Shown in pieces: positions 18,070-28,361 of a stretch of 64,000 nucleotides of DNA. A model generated the notes under the pieces. The model searched no databases. It saw nothing but the letters and a program-made list of their open reading frames with translations, and was not told the origin of the DNA. Location: contig CALVON010000025.1 in NCBI GenBank assembly GCA_944350315.1, forward strand, positions 1 through 64,000, read 5' to 3'. The position numbers and the translations under genes are program-made. The stretch comes from an uncultured Bacilli bacterium. GTDB taxonomy: Bacteria; Bacillota_I; Bacilli_A; RF39; UBA660. The stretch's first letter is position 1; the number at the start of each line of letters is the position of its first letter.

Positions 18070-19031
18070 AAATAACAATACTGGGATCTGGGGCTTATGG
18101 TCTTGCTTTAGCTAAAATAATTGATGAGAATGGTTATGATGTTAATTTATGGACAAAAGTTTTAAATGAGTATAATGTAATTAATAATAAAGAAAAAGAT
18201 AATAGTATTCTTAATGGTTTTGTATTAAGTAGAAAAATGAATATCACTATGGATATGCAAGAAGCTGTTTATGGGGCAAAGATTATTTTTATTGCTACTT
18301 CAATTAAGTATATTGATGATATTTTAGACGAATTAGTACTTTATTATGATAAATCTATGATTATTTGTATTGCTTGTAAAGGAATATGTGATAATGAGTT
18401 ATATTTACCGTACGATTTAGTAGTTAATAAATTAAAGAGCAAGAATGTCTGTGTTATATCTGGAGGTACTTTTGCAAAAGATATGATTAAAGATATACCA
18501 ATGGCTTTGACTGTTACTTCAAATGATAATGAAAATATAGTTAAAAAAGTATTAGAAAATAAAAATTTAAAAATAGAAGTTTCTAGTGATATTATTGGTG
18601 TTGAATTATGTGGAGCTATTAAAAATATATTAGCTATTGGATGTGGAATAATCGATGGATATGGATTGCCTATTACTTCTAAGTGTATGTATATGAGTAA
18701 GGTAATTAATGAATTGGTTTTGGTTATATCTTTATTAGGTGGAAAAAAAGAGACTATTTTAAGCTATGCTGGTATTGGTGATATATGGCTTACATGTAAT
18801 TCTTTTAATAGTAGAAATTATACTTTGGGATATATTATTGGTAGTAATAAAGATAAGGAAGAAATTGACAATTATATTGAAAGTAATACTATAGAGGGGT
18901 TATATACACTTAATATTTTTTATAATGTTATTAATGAAAAGAAAATTAATATGAATATTATTAATGTTTTATATAAAATTATATATCAAGAAGGAGATAT
19001 TAAATTAATTTTAGAATATTTAACTAAATAA
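18066..19031 (+). CDS. gpsA: Glycerol-3-phosphate dehydrogenase [NAD(P)+]
   Basis: 321 residues. Reduces dihydroxyacetone phosphate to sn-glycerol-3-phosphate for phospholipids. Nucleotide site ITILGSGAYGLALAKIIDE at the start, ATSIKYIDDIL, the catalytic-domain region ELCGAIKNILAIGCGIIDG with the conserved Lys, and GIGDIWLTCNSFNSRNYTLG. Length slightly short of the usual 335-345. Coupled to the DUF192 gene and ending at a bidirectional terminator. Confidence 0.92.
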   Translation: MKITILGSGAYGLALAKIIDENGYDVNLWTKVLNEYNVINNKEKDNSILNGFVLSRKMNITMDMQEAVYGAKIIFIATSIKYIDDILDELVLYYDKSMIICIACKGICDNELYLPYDLVVNKLKSKNVCVISGGTFAKDMIKDIPMALTVTSNDNENIVKKVLENKNLKIEVSSDIIGVELCGAIKNILAIGCGIIDGYGLPITSKCMYMSKVINELVLVISLLGGKKETILSYAGIGDIWLTCNSFNSRNYTLGYIIGSNKDKEEIDNYIESNTIEGLYTLNIFYNVINEKKINMNIINVLYKIIYQEGDIKLILEYLTK

Positions 19032-19063
19032 AAAGGTATTATAATCTAATAATACCCTTTTTT
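19030..19063. terminator. Bidirectional terminator between gpsA and sigE
   Basis: GGTATTAT, loop AATCTA, ATAATACC, flanked by A and T runs on each side, between two convergent genes. Confidence 0.85.
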
Positions 19064-19745
19064 ATGCTTTAATAATACTTTTTAATTTTTTAATAACTTT
19101 TTTTTCAATTCTTGATATATATGATTGACTTATTCCTAAGAGAGTGGCAACATCTTTTTGAGTCATTTCTTTTTTATTGTTTAGACCATATCTTAATTCA
19201 ATAATTTCTTTATCTCGAGGATTTAATTTTTCAATTTCTTCTAACATCATATTTTTATCTAACTCATCATCTAATCCTTTAGTAACAATATCTTTATCTG
19301 TACCTAGTACGTCTTCTAGATGAAGTTCATTACCATCGGAATCATAACTTAAGCTATCTTCAAAACTAACTTCAGTTTTCTTTCTTTTTATTTTTCTTAA
19401 ATGCATTAATATTTCATTATCAATACATCTTGAGGCATATGTTGCCAATTTTATATTTTTATCTAAACGATATGTATTTACGGCTTTTATTAAACCAATT
19501 GTGCCAATTGATACTAAATCTTCTAAATCAGTTTTTGTATTATCATATTTTTTAGCTAAAAAGACAACTAATCTTAAATTATGTTCGATTAATTTATTTC
19601 TAGCATATTCATCATTATTCATAGCTCTTTCTACATATTTTATTTCTTCTTCTTTACTTAATGGTTCTGGTAAAATATCGGTACTTCCTACAAAAAGAAT
19701 TCTTTGATATTTTTTTAATATTTTTAATAATATTTTTCTAATCAT
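19062..19745 (-). CDS. sigE: Sporulation sigma factor SigE (pro-sigma-E)
   Basis: 227 residues, mother-cell sigma factor. An amphipathic basic pro-sequence (MIRKILLKILKKYQRILFV), GSTDILPEPLSKEEE, region 2 (NLRLVVFLAKKYDNT, DLVSIGTIGLIKAVNTYR, LATYASRCIDNEILM) and region 4 (MTQKDVATLLGISQSYISRI). The combination ILPEPLS and CIDNEILMHLRK marks SigE rather than SigK/F/G. It is coupled to spoIIGA, its activating protease. In B. subtilis sigG follows directly; here sigG is about 38 kb away. Confidence 0.93.
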   Translation of the reverse strand: MIRKILLKILKKYQRILFVGSTDILPEPLSKEEEIKYVERAMNNDEYARNKLIEHNLRLVVFLAKKYDNTKTDLEDLVSIGTIGLIKAVNTYRLDKNIKLATYASRCIDNEILMHLRKIKRKKTEVSFEDSLSYDSDGNELHLEDVLGTDKDIVTKGLDDELDKNMMLEEIEKLNPRDKEIIELRYGLNNKKEMTQKDVATLLGISQSYISRIEKKVIKKLKSIIKA

Positions 19746-19747
19746 AT

Positions 19748-20509
19748 TTATATCCTTTCTAATAATTCTTTATTCAAAATACAGTCTGCTCCTTCTATTC
19801 CAACTTCATCAATTAATCCTATTAATACTTTTTTTCGATAACCTATTTTATCAATATATATTTTTTCCGGCTTAAAACATTTTAAAATACCATGATTATC
19901 AATGGTGTTATATGGAACATATATTATTTTTTCAAATTGATAATTAATTTTATTTTTATCTACTAAAATAATGGGTTTTTTTAAATATGGATCTTTTAAT
20001 ATATTTCCTGTATCTAGATATGATGTTAAGGTTATTTTAGGTTTGTCTTTTAAGTATATGTCTATTTGATAGTAATTAGAATATTTATAGTTTATTTTGA
20101 TGATACTTTTAGTATATAGACGAGTAATTATTGGCGATAAGATTATTAAGATAATAAAATTTAAAAAGAAATTATCTATTTTGGGTAATAAGTTTACATT
20201 TATTAAATAGATTGTTCCTGCTAAAAAAATACTTATTAAAAATAGATATATTACATTTTTAATAGTATATATTAAATCTTTATATTTAAAAGAAATAATT
20301 GACATAATAAAGGAGAAAAAAATAGATATTAGAAAGTTAACAATACTACTTATATTGGTGAAGAGAAATATTAAAGGAATACAGCCAATCATTGATGATA
20401 TAATTACTTTATAAATTTTAGTTATTCTATTTAATAAAATTGCTACTCCTATTAATAGGCAATAATTTAATATTAAATTTTCAATAACTAATAAATCTAC
20501 ATAGACCAT
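19748..20509 (-). CDS. spoIIGA: Sporulation sigma-E factor-processing peptidase SpoIIGA
   Basis: About 253 residues. Five N-terminal membrane segments (MVYVDLLVIENLILNYCLL onward), then an aspartyl-protease domain with the catalytic SYLDTGNILKDPY near residue 160 and GLIDEVGIEGADCILN. It cleaves the SigE pro-sequence at the septum after a signal from SpoIIR. I use the ATG at 20509, which has AAAGGTG upstream, instead of a GTG three codons earlier. It lies 2 bases before sigE. Confidence 0.92.
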   Translation of the reverse strand: MVYVDLLVIENLILNYCLLIGVAILLNRITKIYKVIISSMIGCIPLIFLFTNISSIVNFLISIFFSFIMSIISFKYKDLIYTIKNVIYLFLISIFLAGTIYLINVNLLPKIDNFFLNFIILIILSPIITRLYTKSIIKINYKYSNYYQIDIYLKDKPKITLTSYLDTGNILKDPYLKKPIILVDKNKINYQFEKIIYVPYNTIDNHGILKCFKPEKIYIDKIGYRKKVLIGLIDEVGIEGADCILNKELLERI

Positions 20510-20555
20510 ATCAATCACCTTTTTAAGTATATAATAATAAATATGAATAATATGT

Positions 20556-20585
20556 CAAAAAGAGTTAACAAAAATTGTTAACTCT
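20556..20585 (-). terminator. Terminator upstream of spoIIGA
   Basis: AGAGTTAAC, loop, GTTAACTCT followed by TTTTGAC on the minus strand. It lies after the gene at 20734 and before spoIIGA and would stop read-through or act as an attenuator. Confidence 0.6.
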
Positions 20586-20597
20586 CATCTATATAAA

Positions 20598-20625
20598 CGC
20601 AAGTCTTGCGAACTCACGGCACAAT
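20598..20625 (-). other. GC-rich palindrome in the spoIIGA upstream region
   Basis: CGCAAG-A-CTTGCG followed on the plus strand by AACTCACGGCAC stands out in an otherwise very AT-rich intergenic region of 216 bases, just upstream of the terminator. It could be the 3' part of a small RNA or leader. No known RNA family was recognised. Confidence 0.3.
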
Positions 20626-20733
20626 ATATATTATGCTTAATATTTATAAATTTTTACATTAAATAATTATCTTTTCTAATTTATTATATTCATTTTTTTC
20701 TAAGTTGATACTATTTTTCTTCTTTTTTATCTT

Positions 20734-21411
20734 TTAATCTTTTTTTGGGGATACTAAAGGTTCTCTATAACTCATAAAATTTATAAAATCGTCATCTTCG
20801 ATGTTAGATAATAATTGTCTTAATTTTTCTATATCAAGTAAATTTAAATATGCTAATATGGTTTCTTTATCTAAAGATTTTATATATGATTTTTTAATAT
20901 AACTAATATATTTTTTCTTCATATCACTAAATGGTGAAATGTTATTTAAGTATTCATAATAGTTTTCAAGAATAAATTTTAAATAATCCTTCATTAAACT
21001 TCTATCTTTGCTAAAATCAAGATGTAATGTTATTGCATAACACAATATTCCTTTTAGAGATTCTTCTTTAAAATTAATGACAAATTCTAAGGATATACTA
21101 TCATCATTTAAGTAAGCAGAACGAATTACTTCATGACTAGATAAAATAAAGTCAATTAATTGTTTTAAATCTGCTAAGCTAAGTTTTTCGCTATATTGTG
21201 TTGATTCATTTAAAGGTGTTTTTGCAGTTTTTGTTCCGTGAAGATAAGAGATGTATGTTTTGTTATTGATAAATTTAATTATTATTTCAAGTTCTGGAGC
21301 AACACTATCTTCTAATAAAGATATTCTGTTTTCTACATATGGGTAATGTTTTAAAATAGTATTTTTAATAATATCAAAAATATTTATTTCACTTGGCATT
21401 ATTTCTTTCAT
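20734..21411 (-). CDS. Protein of unknown function, 225 residues
   Basis: Not recognised. A soluble, charged protein with no membrane segment or Cys cluster. The N-terminal half alternates beta-like stretches (ELEIIIKFINNKTYISYLHG, SISLEFVINF), the C-terminal half is helical and Lys/Asp-rich and ends SYREPLVSPKKD. GGAGGG precedes the ATG by three bases, so expression is credible. It lies alone between comEC and spoIIGA and ends before a long intergenic region. Confidence 0.6.
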   Translation of the reverse strand: MKEIMPSEINIFDIIKNTILKHYPYVENRISLLEDSVAPELEIIIKFINNKTYISYLHGTKTAKTPLNESTQYSEKLSLADLKQLIDFILSSHEVIRSAYLNDDSISLEFVINFKEESLKGILCYAITLHLDFSKDRSLMKDYLKFILENYYEYLNNISPFSDMKKKYISYIKKSYIKSLDKETILAYLNLLDIEKLRQLLSNIEDDDFINFMSYREPLVSPKKD

Positions 21412-21451
21412 GATCCCTCCTTGGGGTTTATTATATCATAATTTTAATTAA

Positions 21452-23530
21452 TTATGGTTTATAATTATAAATTTGATAATTATTATCTTTAATGTTTATT
21501 TCTATGCTTCCATTTATATCGGTTCGATGGATGGTACAATAATTATATAATGTATTTAACACTTCATTACTGGGATGATGATACCAATTATTTTTCCCTA
21601 CAGAAATTATACAATTTTGAGGATTAATGGTGTCGATAAAGAATTTACTAGAAGAAGTATTTGAACCATGATGAGCAATTTTTATAAAATCAATGTCTTG
21701 TAAATTATATTTTGCAATCAAAGAATCTTCTACCTTACTACTAGCATCACCCATAAATAAAAATTTAAAATTATTTATTTTAGTATAAATAATAATTGAA
21801 TTATCATTTTCATCTTTATAGTTATTATTATTTAAGAAATATAACTTATTATTTGATATATTTAATTCTTTAGGACAACTATAGTAAGGAATTTCTTTTT
21901 TATCTAATATTTTTTTTAAGTTTTGTTCTGATTCATTAAAATCTCCACAATTGAAAATTATTTTTTTGACTTTAAAATTTTCGACTAAATTAATCGCTTC
22001 TCCAAGATGATCATAATCTCCATGAGTTAAGATTAAGTAATCAATTTGATTAATTCCAATACTTTTTAGATATGGAATTATTTTATCTATAGCTATACTA
22101 TAACTACTATTTATTAAGCCTCCAGTATCTATTAAAATATTTCCTTTATTATATGGATATTTGATAAAAATAGAATCTCCTTGGCCTACGTCTAAATATG
22201 TTATTTTAGTATAAGGGTTTAAATAGATATTGTATTTGTGTAGCAAAATAATAAAAAATATATAAATATGCTTTTTATTATTTAAAAATAAAATAATAAA
22301 AAGATAGTAAATTATAATTAATAGAAAATGCGGTTTTGAGAAATTAACTATTCCTAAATGATATTTGGATATAATTAAAGAGATATTTTGCAATAAGTTT
22401 GTGGCTATCTTTAAAATTATTGATAGTTTAGGAATAATTAAGCTAATTAATGATAAGGGAAATATTATTATACTTACAAAAGGAATAAATATAATATTTA
22501 AGATAATGGATAAAAAATTTACTTGGTAAAAATTATAAAGACATATTGGCAATGAAATTAAAAAAGAAATTAAAGATGTATAGAATGATTTTAATATTTT
22601 ATTGTTAATAGTAGATATTTTTTTACTATACAATACTAAAAAAAATGATATTAAATATGAATATTGAAATGATATGTTATAGAGGTAAAACGGGTTTATG
22701 ATAAGCATAATTATTAATACAATAAGCATAATATCAAGTTTTTTTATTTTTAAATTAAATAATTTATTGAAAGAAAAAATAATATACATAGTAATACTTC
22801 TTATAACAGATGGTGAAGAACCAATAAGAATAGCATAAAATAATAGAAAAGTAATTACTACTCCATAGTTATAATAATTATTGTAAGAAATTCTTTTGAC
22901 GAAATAAAAGATAATAGAAGCAAAAAGGCTGATATGCATTCCTGATATTGAAAATAAATGTGATATTCCATTTTCACGAAAACTTTCTAAAATCTTTTCA
23001 TCTAATAATGAAGAATCTCCAAGAATAAAGATACTTATGTATTCATTAGCGTTTGTTATGTTAGCAATATGATTAGCAATTTTTTCTTTTAAGTAATATA
23101 TAATATTAGTATTGTTAGAAATTTTTTTAATGCTACTTGCTGTTAGAGTATAATAAATGCCATTATAAGATAAGTATTTTTTATAGTTAAAAAGATTAGG
23201 AATAGTGTTATTTGAAGGTTCTTTTAAATTACCTACTACATATATTTTATCTCCTAAAGAAATATCTTCTTCTAATGTATCATAATAATTTACAACTAGT
23301 TTTTCTTTGCCTAAAATATAGATAGTTGTTTTTTCTTCAGTTATTTTTATTTTATATACCTTGCCATAAAATTCTGTATCGGATATATTATAAATACTTT
23401 TTGAGGTTATAAAATTTGTTTTTACAAGAGCAAACAAGACAGTAAATAAACAAAATATTTTAAATAAATATTTATGTTGTAATATATATCTTAATCTCTT
23501 CGTATGTCTTTTCACCAATTCCATCAACAT
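21452..23530 (-). CDS. comEC: DNA internalisation competence protein ComEC
   Basis: 692 residues. Membrane channel for single-stranded DNA uptake. N-terminal OB-like region (residues 50-130), the Competence domain with many membrane segments (ILGDSSLLDEKILESFRENG, HLFSISGMHISLF), and a C-terminal metallo-beta-lactamase-like domain with YLDVGQGDSIFI and LTHGDYDHLGEA. The start overlaps comEA by 59 bases; a GTG five codons in is an alternative. With comEA this is the usual comE arrangement, lacking comEB. Confidence 0.92.
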   Translation of the reverse strand: MLMELVKRHTKRLRYILQHKYLFKIFCLFTVLFALVKTNFITSKSIYNISDTEFYGKVYKIKITEEKTTIYILGKEKLVVNYYDTLEEDISLGDKIYVVGNLKEPSNNTIPNLFNYKKYLSYNGIYYTLTASSIKKISNNTNIIYYLKEKIANHIANITNANEYISIFILGDSSLLDEKILESFRENGISHLFSISGMHISLFASIIFYFVKRISYNNYYNYGVVITFLLFYAILIGSSPSVIRSITMYIIFSFNKLFNLKIKKLDIMLIVLIIMLIINPFYLYNISFQYSYLISFFLVLYSKKISTINNKILKSFYTSLISFLISLPICLYNFYQVNFLSIILNIIFIPFVSIIIFPLSLISLIIPKLSIILKIATNLLQNISLIISKYHLGIVNFSKPHFLLIIIYYLFIILFLNNKKHIYIFFIILLHKYNIYLNPYTKITYLDVGQGDSIFIKYPYNKGNILIDTGGLINSSYSIAIDKIIPYLKSIGINQIDYLILTHGDYDHLGEAINLVENFKVKKIIFNCGDFNESEQNLKKILDKKEIPYYSCPKELNISNNKLYFLNNNNYKDENDNSIIIYTKINNFKFLFMGDASSKVEDSLIAKYNLQDIDFIKIAHHGSNTSSSKFFIDTINPQNCIISVGKNNWYHHPSNEVLNTLYNYCTIHRTDINGSIEINIKDNNYQIYNYKP

Positions 23531-24170
23531 TTAATAATTCTTCAATACTTTTAAAATCGCCATTCTTTTCTCGATAGTCAATAATAGTTTTTGCTTTAGA
23601 TTCTCCTATTCCTGGTAATGTTTGTAATTGTTCTAGGGTTGCTGTATTAATATTTATTAGTTTTGAATCATTATTACCTATTTCATCGGTTATTTCCGTA
23701 TTGATACAACCATCATTTTTTATATTAGGACAAACGCATTCGCTTTCTACATATTTTATTACAGTATCTACTACATTTGAATTTTTAACTTCTTCGTTAG
23801 TGTAAATTATAATAACCATCTCATCAGTTATTTTTTTAGCTAAATTTATAACTGATGTATTGGCATCTTCATTTAATCCTCCTGCTAAAGATATTACATC
23901 ATTAACGTATTTACCACACTCTATTTGATATACTCCAGGTTTTTTTACTGCCCCTTTAATATCTACTGTACATTCTTGTATTTGATTATCATCTTTTTCT
24001 ACAATGTCATTTAGTAATAGATCTTCTGTTTCATTTTCTAATTGATATTCATTATTATTTAGATTTTTTTGTATAATAAATAGGATTATTATTATAATGC
24101 ATACTATAAAAAGGGTTATTAAGTATTTAAATTTTTTTATTATTTTCATTTTCCTCCTTTGGCTCTTCAT
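23472..24170 (-). CDS. comEA: DNA receptor ComEA
   Basis: 232 residues. One N-terminal membrane anchor (about 12-30), an SLBB domain (about 60-130: VDIKGAVKKPGVYQI, VISLAGGL), a linker with two Cys, and a C-terminal helix-hairpin-helix pair (INTATLEQLQTLPGIGESKAKTI, LNVDGIGEKTYEEIK) that binds double-stranded DNA outside the cell. GGAGG precedes the start region. Upstream of comEC with a long overlap. Confidence 0.93.
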   Translation of the reverse strand: MKSQRRKMKIIKKFKYLITLFIVCIIIIILFIIQKNLNNNEYQLENETEDLLLNDIVEKDDNQIQECTVDIKGAVKKPGVYQIECGKYVNDVISLAGGLNEDANTSVINLAKKITDEMVIIIYTNEEVKNSNVVDTVIKYVESECVCPNIKNDGCINTEITDEIGNNDSKLININTATLEQLQTLPGIGESKAKTIIDYREKNGDFKSIEELLNVDGIGEKTYEEIKIYITT

Positions 24171-24212
24171 ATATATTATTATAAAAAAATTTAAATTTTT
24201 CTTTTAATTTTA

Positions 24213-24242
24213 CAAAAAAAGCAAAAGTTTTTTTCTTTTACT
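24213..24242 (-). terminator. Terminator after the Big_2 gene
   Basis: AGTAAAAG, A-rich loop, CTTTTGCT followed by TTTTTT on the minus strand, directly after the stop of the gene at 24244. Confidence 0.55.
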
Positions 24243-24243
24243 T

Positions 24244-25893
24244 TTAATTATATTTTTTCTTTTTATTTTTTACTATCATTCTAATTATGTTAAGAAATAA
24301 TAAAACGGAGATAATACCAATAAAATAAATTGTATAATTTTCTTTCTTTTTAATGTTTATAATGTAAGTCACTTTTTTTTCATCGTTAATAGTAATGGTA
24401 ATAACACTACCATTTTTTAAATTTTCATTTCCTTTTATACTATATTTTTTAGAATCAATATTAATATTAAAAGATAATTTTTCTTCATTTCCTATTTTTA
24501 ATGTATATTCTAATACATCTTTATCAAATCCTAATTTATAGCCAACAACTTCAATGTTAAGAGGATCAGGTTCTTTTTCTAAAACGGTTATTTTAGTTGA
24601 AGCGGTAATACTACCATCATCGTTTGAAATAGTAATAGTAGTAGTACCTGGCTTGATAGCTGTAATAATGCCATCTTCGACAGTAGCAACTGTTTCATCA
24701 CTGCTTGTCCAGACAGGATTGTTAATACTTGATCCTTCTGGATAAGGAATAGTTTTTAAAGTTGTTTTTGTTCCAACATAAACATTTTGTTCTTCTAATG
24801 AAAAGGAAATTGATTCTATTGGAGGTGAGATGACAGTTACTTTGCATATTGCTGTCTTTTTACCTTCTTCACTAGTAACAGTAATATCTACTGTTCCTTT
24901 CTTAATTGCAGTAATGACACCATCTTTGACAGTAGCAATCTTTTTATCACTACTTTCCCAAGTAACATTTTTGTTTTCAGCATAATCTGGTTCATAAATA
25001 ACTTTTAAAGTGTCTTCTTTTCCGGCTTCAAGAGTTAATTCTGTTTTATCTAGTTTTATGCTTTTTAATTCTTTAGAGAGAGCCGTAACCGTTACTTTAC
25101 AGGTTGCTACATAACCTCCATCGTTTGATATAGCTCTTATCTCTGTAGTTCCTGCTTTTTTGGCGGTAACGTTGCCACTGCCATCTACAGTAGCAATACT
25201 TTCATCACTGCTTTTCCAAGTTATTTTTTTATCAGTTGCATTTGTTGGATTATAGGTAACAGATAACTTAGCGCTATTATTTTCTATTAATTCTAAACTA
25301 TTTTTAATACTAATAGATTTTAAAGATATTTTATCAATAACGCTTATATGTAGGTATATTTTATTACTACTTTGGTATTCTGGATCTAATATTGTTATAT
25401 AAGAATCGCCAACTTTCTTACCTGTAATCGTTCCATTTGAGCTTATACTTATTATATCTGGATTTGAACTTGAATAAACAAGATTTTTATTGCTTGCATT
25501 ACCAGGGGAAAAATTAATACTTAATTGTTTACTTTCATTTAGCATTATTGTTTGAATTGAATTATTTAAACTTATATTCGTTATTGGTATATAATTTTTA
25601 ATTACGGTAACATCACAGATAGCTTTATTGTTGTTAGCATCAGTAGCAGTTATTATGGCTGTTCCACTATTATAGGTAGTAAGTATCCCATTGTTGACAC
25701 TAACTACATTAGGATTACTACTAGACCAAATAATAGCTGTCGTATCACCATCTTCAAAATTTACTTTGAGATTGTATTTTCTATTCATACCAGCCGTTAA
25801 TGTTGATGGTGATATACTTATTCCTTTTGCATATACTTTACCGGTAAAAATTGTTAATACAAGTATTGCTACTAATAGACATTTTTTCTTCAT
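24244..25893 (-). CDS. Cell-surface protein with five Big_2 domains
   Basis: 549 residues with a signal peptide (KKCLLVAILVLTIFTGKVYA), five tandem bacterial Ig-like Big_2 domains of about 85 residues, each with a ...WSSSNPxVxxVxxG...GTxxITxT pattern, a cadherin-like beta-sandwich (LNIEVVGYKLGFDKDVLEYTL) and a C-terminal membrane helix followed by basic residues. There is no LPXTG motif, so the C-terminal helix is the anchor. Probably an adhesin or wall-spanning stalk. It is monocistronic. Confidence 0.85.
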   Translation of the reverse strand: MKKKCLLVAILVLTIFTGKVYAKGISISPSTLTAGMNRKYNLKVNFEDGDTTAIIWSSSNPNVVSVNNGILTTYNSGTAIITATDANNNKAICDVTVIKNYIPITNISLNNSIQTIMLNESKQLSINFSPGNASNKNLVYSSSNPDIISISSNGTITGKKVGDSYITILDPEYQSSNKIYLHISVIDKISLKSISIKNSLELIENNSAKLSVTYNPTNATDKKITWKSSDESIATVDGSGNVTAKKAGTTEIRAISNDGGYVATCKVTVTALSKELKSIKLDKTELTLEAGKEDTLKVIYEPDYAENKNVTWESSDKKIATVKDGVITAIKKGTVDITVTSEEGKKTAICKVTVISPPIESISFSLEEQNVYVGTKTTLKTIPYPEGSSINNPVWTSSDETVATVEDGIITAIKPGTTTITISNDDGSITASTKITVLEKEPDPLNIEVVGYKLGFDKDVLEYTLKIGNEEKLSFNINIDSKKYSIKGNENLKNGSVITITINDEKKVTYIINIKKKENYTIYFIGIISVLLFLNIIRMIVKNKKKKYN

Positions 25894-25943
25894 GTTACCC
25901 CTCCTATTATAAATAAATTATAATATAAAAAAGGAAGTTAGTA

Positions 25944-25976
25944 AAGAAAAAGAGTTAATATTTTTCGGTTAACTCT
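25944..25976 (-). terminator. Terminator at the end of glyA
   Basis: AGAGTTAA, loop, TTAACTCT followed by TTTTCTTT on the minus strand; overlaps the glyA stop codon. Confidence 0.75.
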
Positions 25977-27166
25977 AAAACTTCTTTATTTAATTGTTTT
26001 TGAACATCTTCATTGTCAATATTTTTTAAACATTTAGAAATTATCTTTCCTACTTTAATAAAATCTTCTTCGGTAAATCCTCTAGTTGTCATTGCAGGAG
26101 TTCCTAATCTTATTCCGGAAGTTTTCATTGGGCTTTCAGTTTCATTAGGAATGGTATTCTTGTTGACAGTTATATGGATTTTATCTAGGGCGGTTTCAGC
26201 TTCTTTTCCTGTTATACCTAATTTACTTTTTACATCTACTAACATTAAATGATTTTCTGTATCACCACTAACTATGCGAAAGCCTTCATCTTTTAATGTT
26301 TGACACAAAACTTTAGCATTTTTTACTACTTTTTGTTGATATTCTTTAAATTCTGGTTGTAAGGCTTCATAAAAACACTGAGCTTTGGCAGCAATGATAT
26401 GCATTAAAGGGCCGCCTTGTATTCCTGGAAAAACAGTTTTATTTATCTTTTTGATTATTTCTTCACTATTTGTTAAAATAATTCCTCCTCGTGGTCCTCT
26501 TAAAGTTTTATGAGTGGTAGAGGTTACAACATCCGCATAAGGAACGGGATTAGGATGAAGGCCAGCGGCTACTAAGCCTGCTATATGGGCCATATCTACC
26601 ATTAAATAAGCTCCTACGCTATCGGCAATTTCTCTAAATTTTTGGAAATCAATTATTCTAGAGTATGCACTGGCACCAGCAATTATCATTTTAGGCTTTT
26701 CTTTTTTTACTAGTTCTGCTAATTGTTCATAATTGATAGTTTCTGTTACGGGATCAACATCATAAGAAACTATTTCATAATCTTGCCCACTAAAGTTTAA
26801 ACCGTGTCCATGGGTTAAGTGTCCTCCATGACTTAAATTCATTCCCATAACTTTATCTTTAGGATTTAATAAGGCACGATATACTGCCATATTAGCACTT
26901 GATCCAGAGTGTGGCTGTACATTCGCATATTGACAGTTAAAAATTTCTTTTAAGTATGAAATAGCCAATTCTTCTATCATATCCACATATTGGCAACCAC
27001 CATAATATCTTTTGCCTGGATATCCTTCAGCATATTTGTTTGTAAAAATACTTCCTTGTAATTTCATGACATCTTTTGAAGCATAATTTTCACTTGCAAT
27101 TAATTCAATATTGTTTTTTTCTCTTTCTTTTTCCAATCGTAATATTTTAGTTATTTTTTTATCCAT
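25955..27166 (-). CDS. glyA: Serine hydroxymethyltransferase
   Basis: 403 residues. PLP enzyme making glycine and 5,10-methylene-THF from serine. [49 protein letters not shown] and the PLP lysine in [16 protein letters not shown] are all present. AAAGGAG upstream of the ATG. It is directly downstream of a glycosyltransferase gene (16 bases). Confidence 0.97.
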   Translation of the reverse strand: MDKKITKILRLEKEREKNNIELIASENYASKDVMKLQGSIFTNKYAEGYPGKRYYGGCQYVDMIEELAISYLKEIFNCQYANVQPHSGSSANMAVYRALLNPKDKVMGMNLSHGGHLTHGHGLNFSGQDYEIVSYDVDPVTETINYEQLAELVKKEKPKMIIAGASAYSRIIDFQKFREIADSVGAYLMVDMAHIAGLVAAGLHPNPVPYADVVTSTTHKTLRGPRGGIILTNSEEIIKKINKTVFPGIQGGPLMHIIAAKAQCFYEALQPEFKEYQQKVVKNAKVLCQTLKDEGFRIVSGDTENHLMLVDVKSKLGITGKEAETALDKIHITVNKNTIPNETESPMKTSGIRLGTPAMTTRGFTEEDFIKVGKIISKCLKNIDNEDVQKQLNKEVLELTEKY

Positions 27167-27181
27167 TTTCTTACTCCTTTA

Positions 27182-28333
27182 CTATTTTTCTAATAACTTT
27201 TTTGATAATTTGTATATTTTTTCAACCGATTTATTATCGTCTATTTCATTTAGTTTTCTTTTCATATTCAGAATAATATTTTTCTTTTTCAATAGCTTAC
27301 CTACTGATTTAGCTAACTTTCTTGGAGTTTTACAATTTATACCAAAGCCTTTTTTACAAACATATTTGGCATTATATCTTTCATGTCCACCATTTCCTGG
27401 TATTAGGATCATATGTATTTTCATTTTTAAAAATTCAGTAACACTTACTCCTCCTGGTTTGCTGATAACAACATCACTTATATTTAATAATTCATCAACC
27501 TTTTTAGTATAACCAATAGGATATACATTTTTATAATTTTGTTTTTCTATTAATTTTTCAGCTTTTGATTTTACTTTTGCATTTTTACCACATGCATAAA
27601 TAACATTAATATCATATTCTTCTTCTAATAATCGTTTTAAGAACTTATATGAAAATGATGATCCAATAGTTCCACCAGCAAAGAATAAAAATGTCTTTTT
27701 GCCATTATTTACGTGATATTTTTCTTTAATAGATTGCATATTATTTTTATTAATATTGTTTTCGTTAAAAATTTGGGATACTGGTATACCGAAAGGATAT
27801 ATTTTATAACTATCAACGCCTTTAGCAATTAATTCATTTTTTACTATCTCATTGCTAACAATTATTGCGTCTAATTCTTCTTTATATTTAGTAAACATTT
27901 CATGCCCGTCATAATCCGTAACGATACTGATAACTTTAGCACCGGTAACTTTCTTTTCTTTAAGAATTCCCATAACAATACTACCTAAGAAAAAAGTTGA
28001 AATTACTAGATCAGGATTAAAAGAGGTTATATATTGTTGCAATTTCTTATTTTTATGTACCATTTTTGCCATAACTTTATAAGGTATTGGCTGTATTTTT
28101 AAATCAAACAGTTCATAGTATATACTATAGATGAAGCTTCCTAGGCGATATTTAAAATTTTGTTCAAATAGTTTATTACTCAAGAAGCCAATTATGTTTT
28201 CGTATTCTACTAGATCAAGAGTTTTTACTTCATAATTACTATTTTTTATAAAATATTCATATAAACTATTAGTAACACTTTTATGTCCCGATCCTAGCGT
28301 TGCATATAATATCAATATTTTTTTCTTTTCCAT
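27182..28333 (-). CDS. UgtP/MGDG-synthase-like glycosyltransferase
   Basis: 383 residues, GT28/MurG superfamily. N-terminal MGDG-synthase domain (ILYATLGSGHKSVTNSLYEY, YDLVISTFF-like region with NPDLVISTFFLG) and a C-terminal nucleotide-sugar domain (FLFFAGGTIGSS, DVVISKPGGVSVTEFL, PGNGGHERYNAKYV). In Bacillota such enzymes add glucose to diacylglycerol to make glycolipids and the lipoteichoic acid anchor. Donor and exact product are inferred from the family. Confidence 0.85.
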   Translation of the reverse strand: MEKKKILILYATLGSGHKSVTNSLYEYFIKNSNYEVKTLDLVEYENIIGFLSNKLFEQNFKYRLGSFIYSIYYELFDLKIQPIPYKVMAKMVHKNKKLQQYITSFNPDLVISTFFLGSIVMGILKEKKVTGAKVISIVTDYDGHEMFTKYKEELDAIIVSNEIVKNELIAKGVDSYKIYPFGIPVSQIFNENNINKNNMQSIKEKYHVNNGKKTFLFFAGGTIGSSFSYKFLKRLLEEEYDINVIYACGKNAKVKSKAEKLIEKQNYKNVYPIGYTKKVDELLNISDVVISKPGGVSVTEFLKMKIHMILIPGNGGHERYNAKYVCKKGFGINCKTPRKLAKSVGKLLKKKNIILNMKRKLNEIDDNKSVEKIYKLSKKLLEK

Positions 28334-28361
28334 ATGTTTTTTATATCCTCCAAAAAGTATC

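Noticed and set aside
24400-25850. Repeated TCATCACTGCT-like stretches as a DNA repeat element
   Set aside because: They encode the WSSSDE motif of Big_2 domains.
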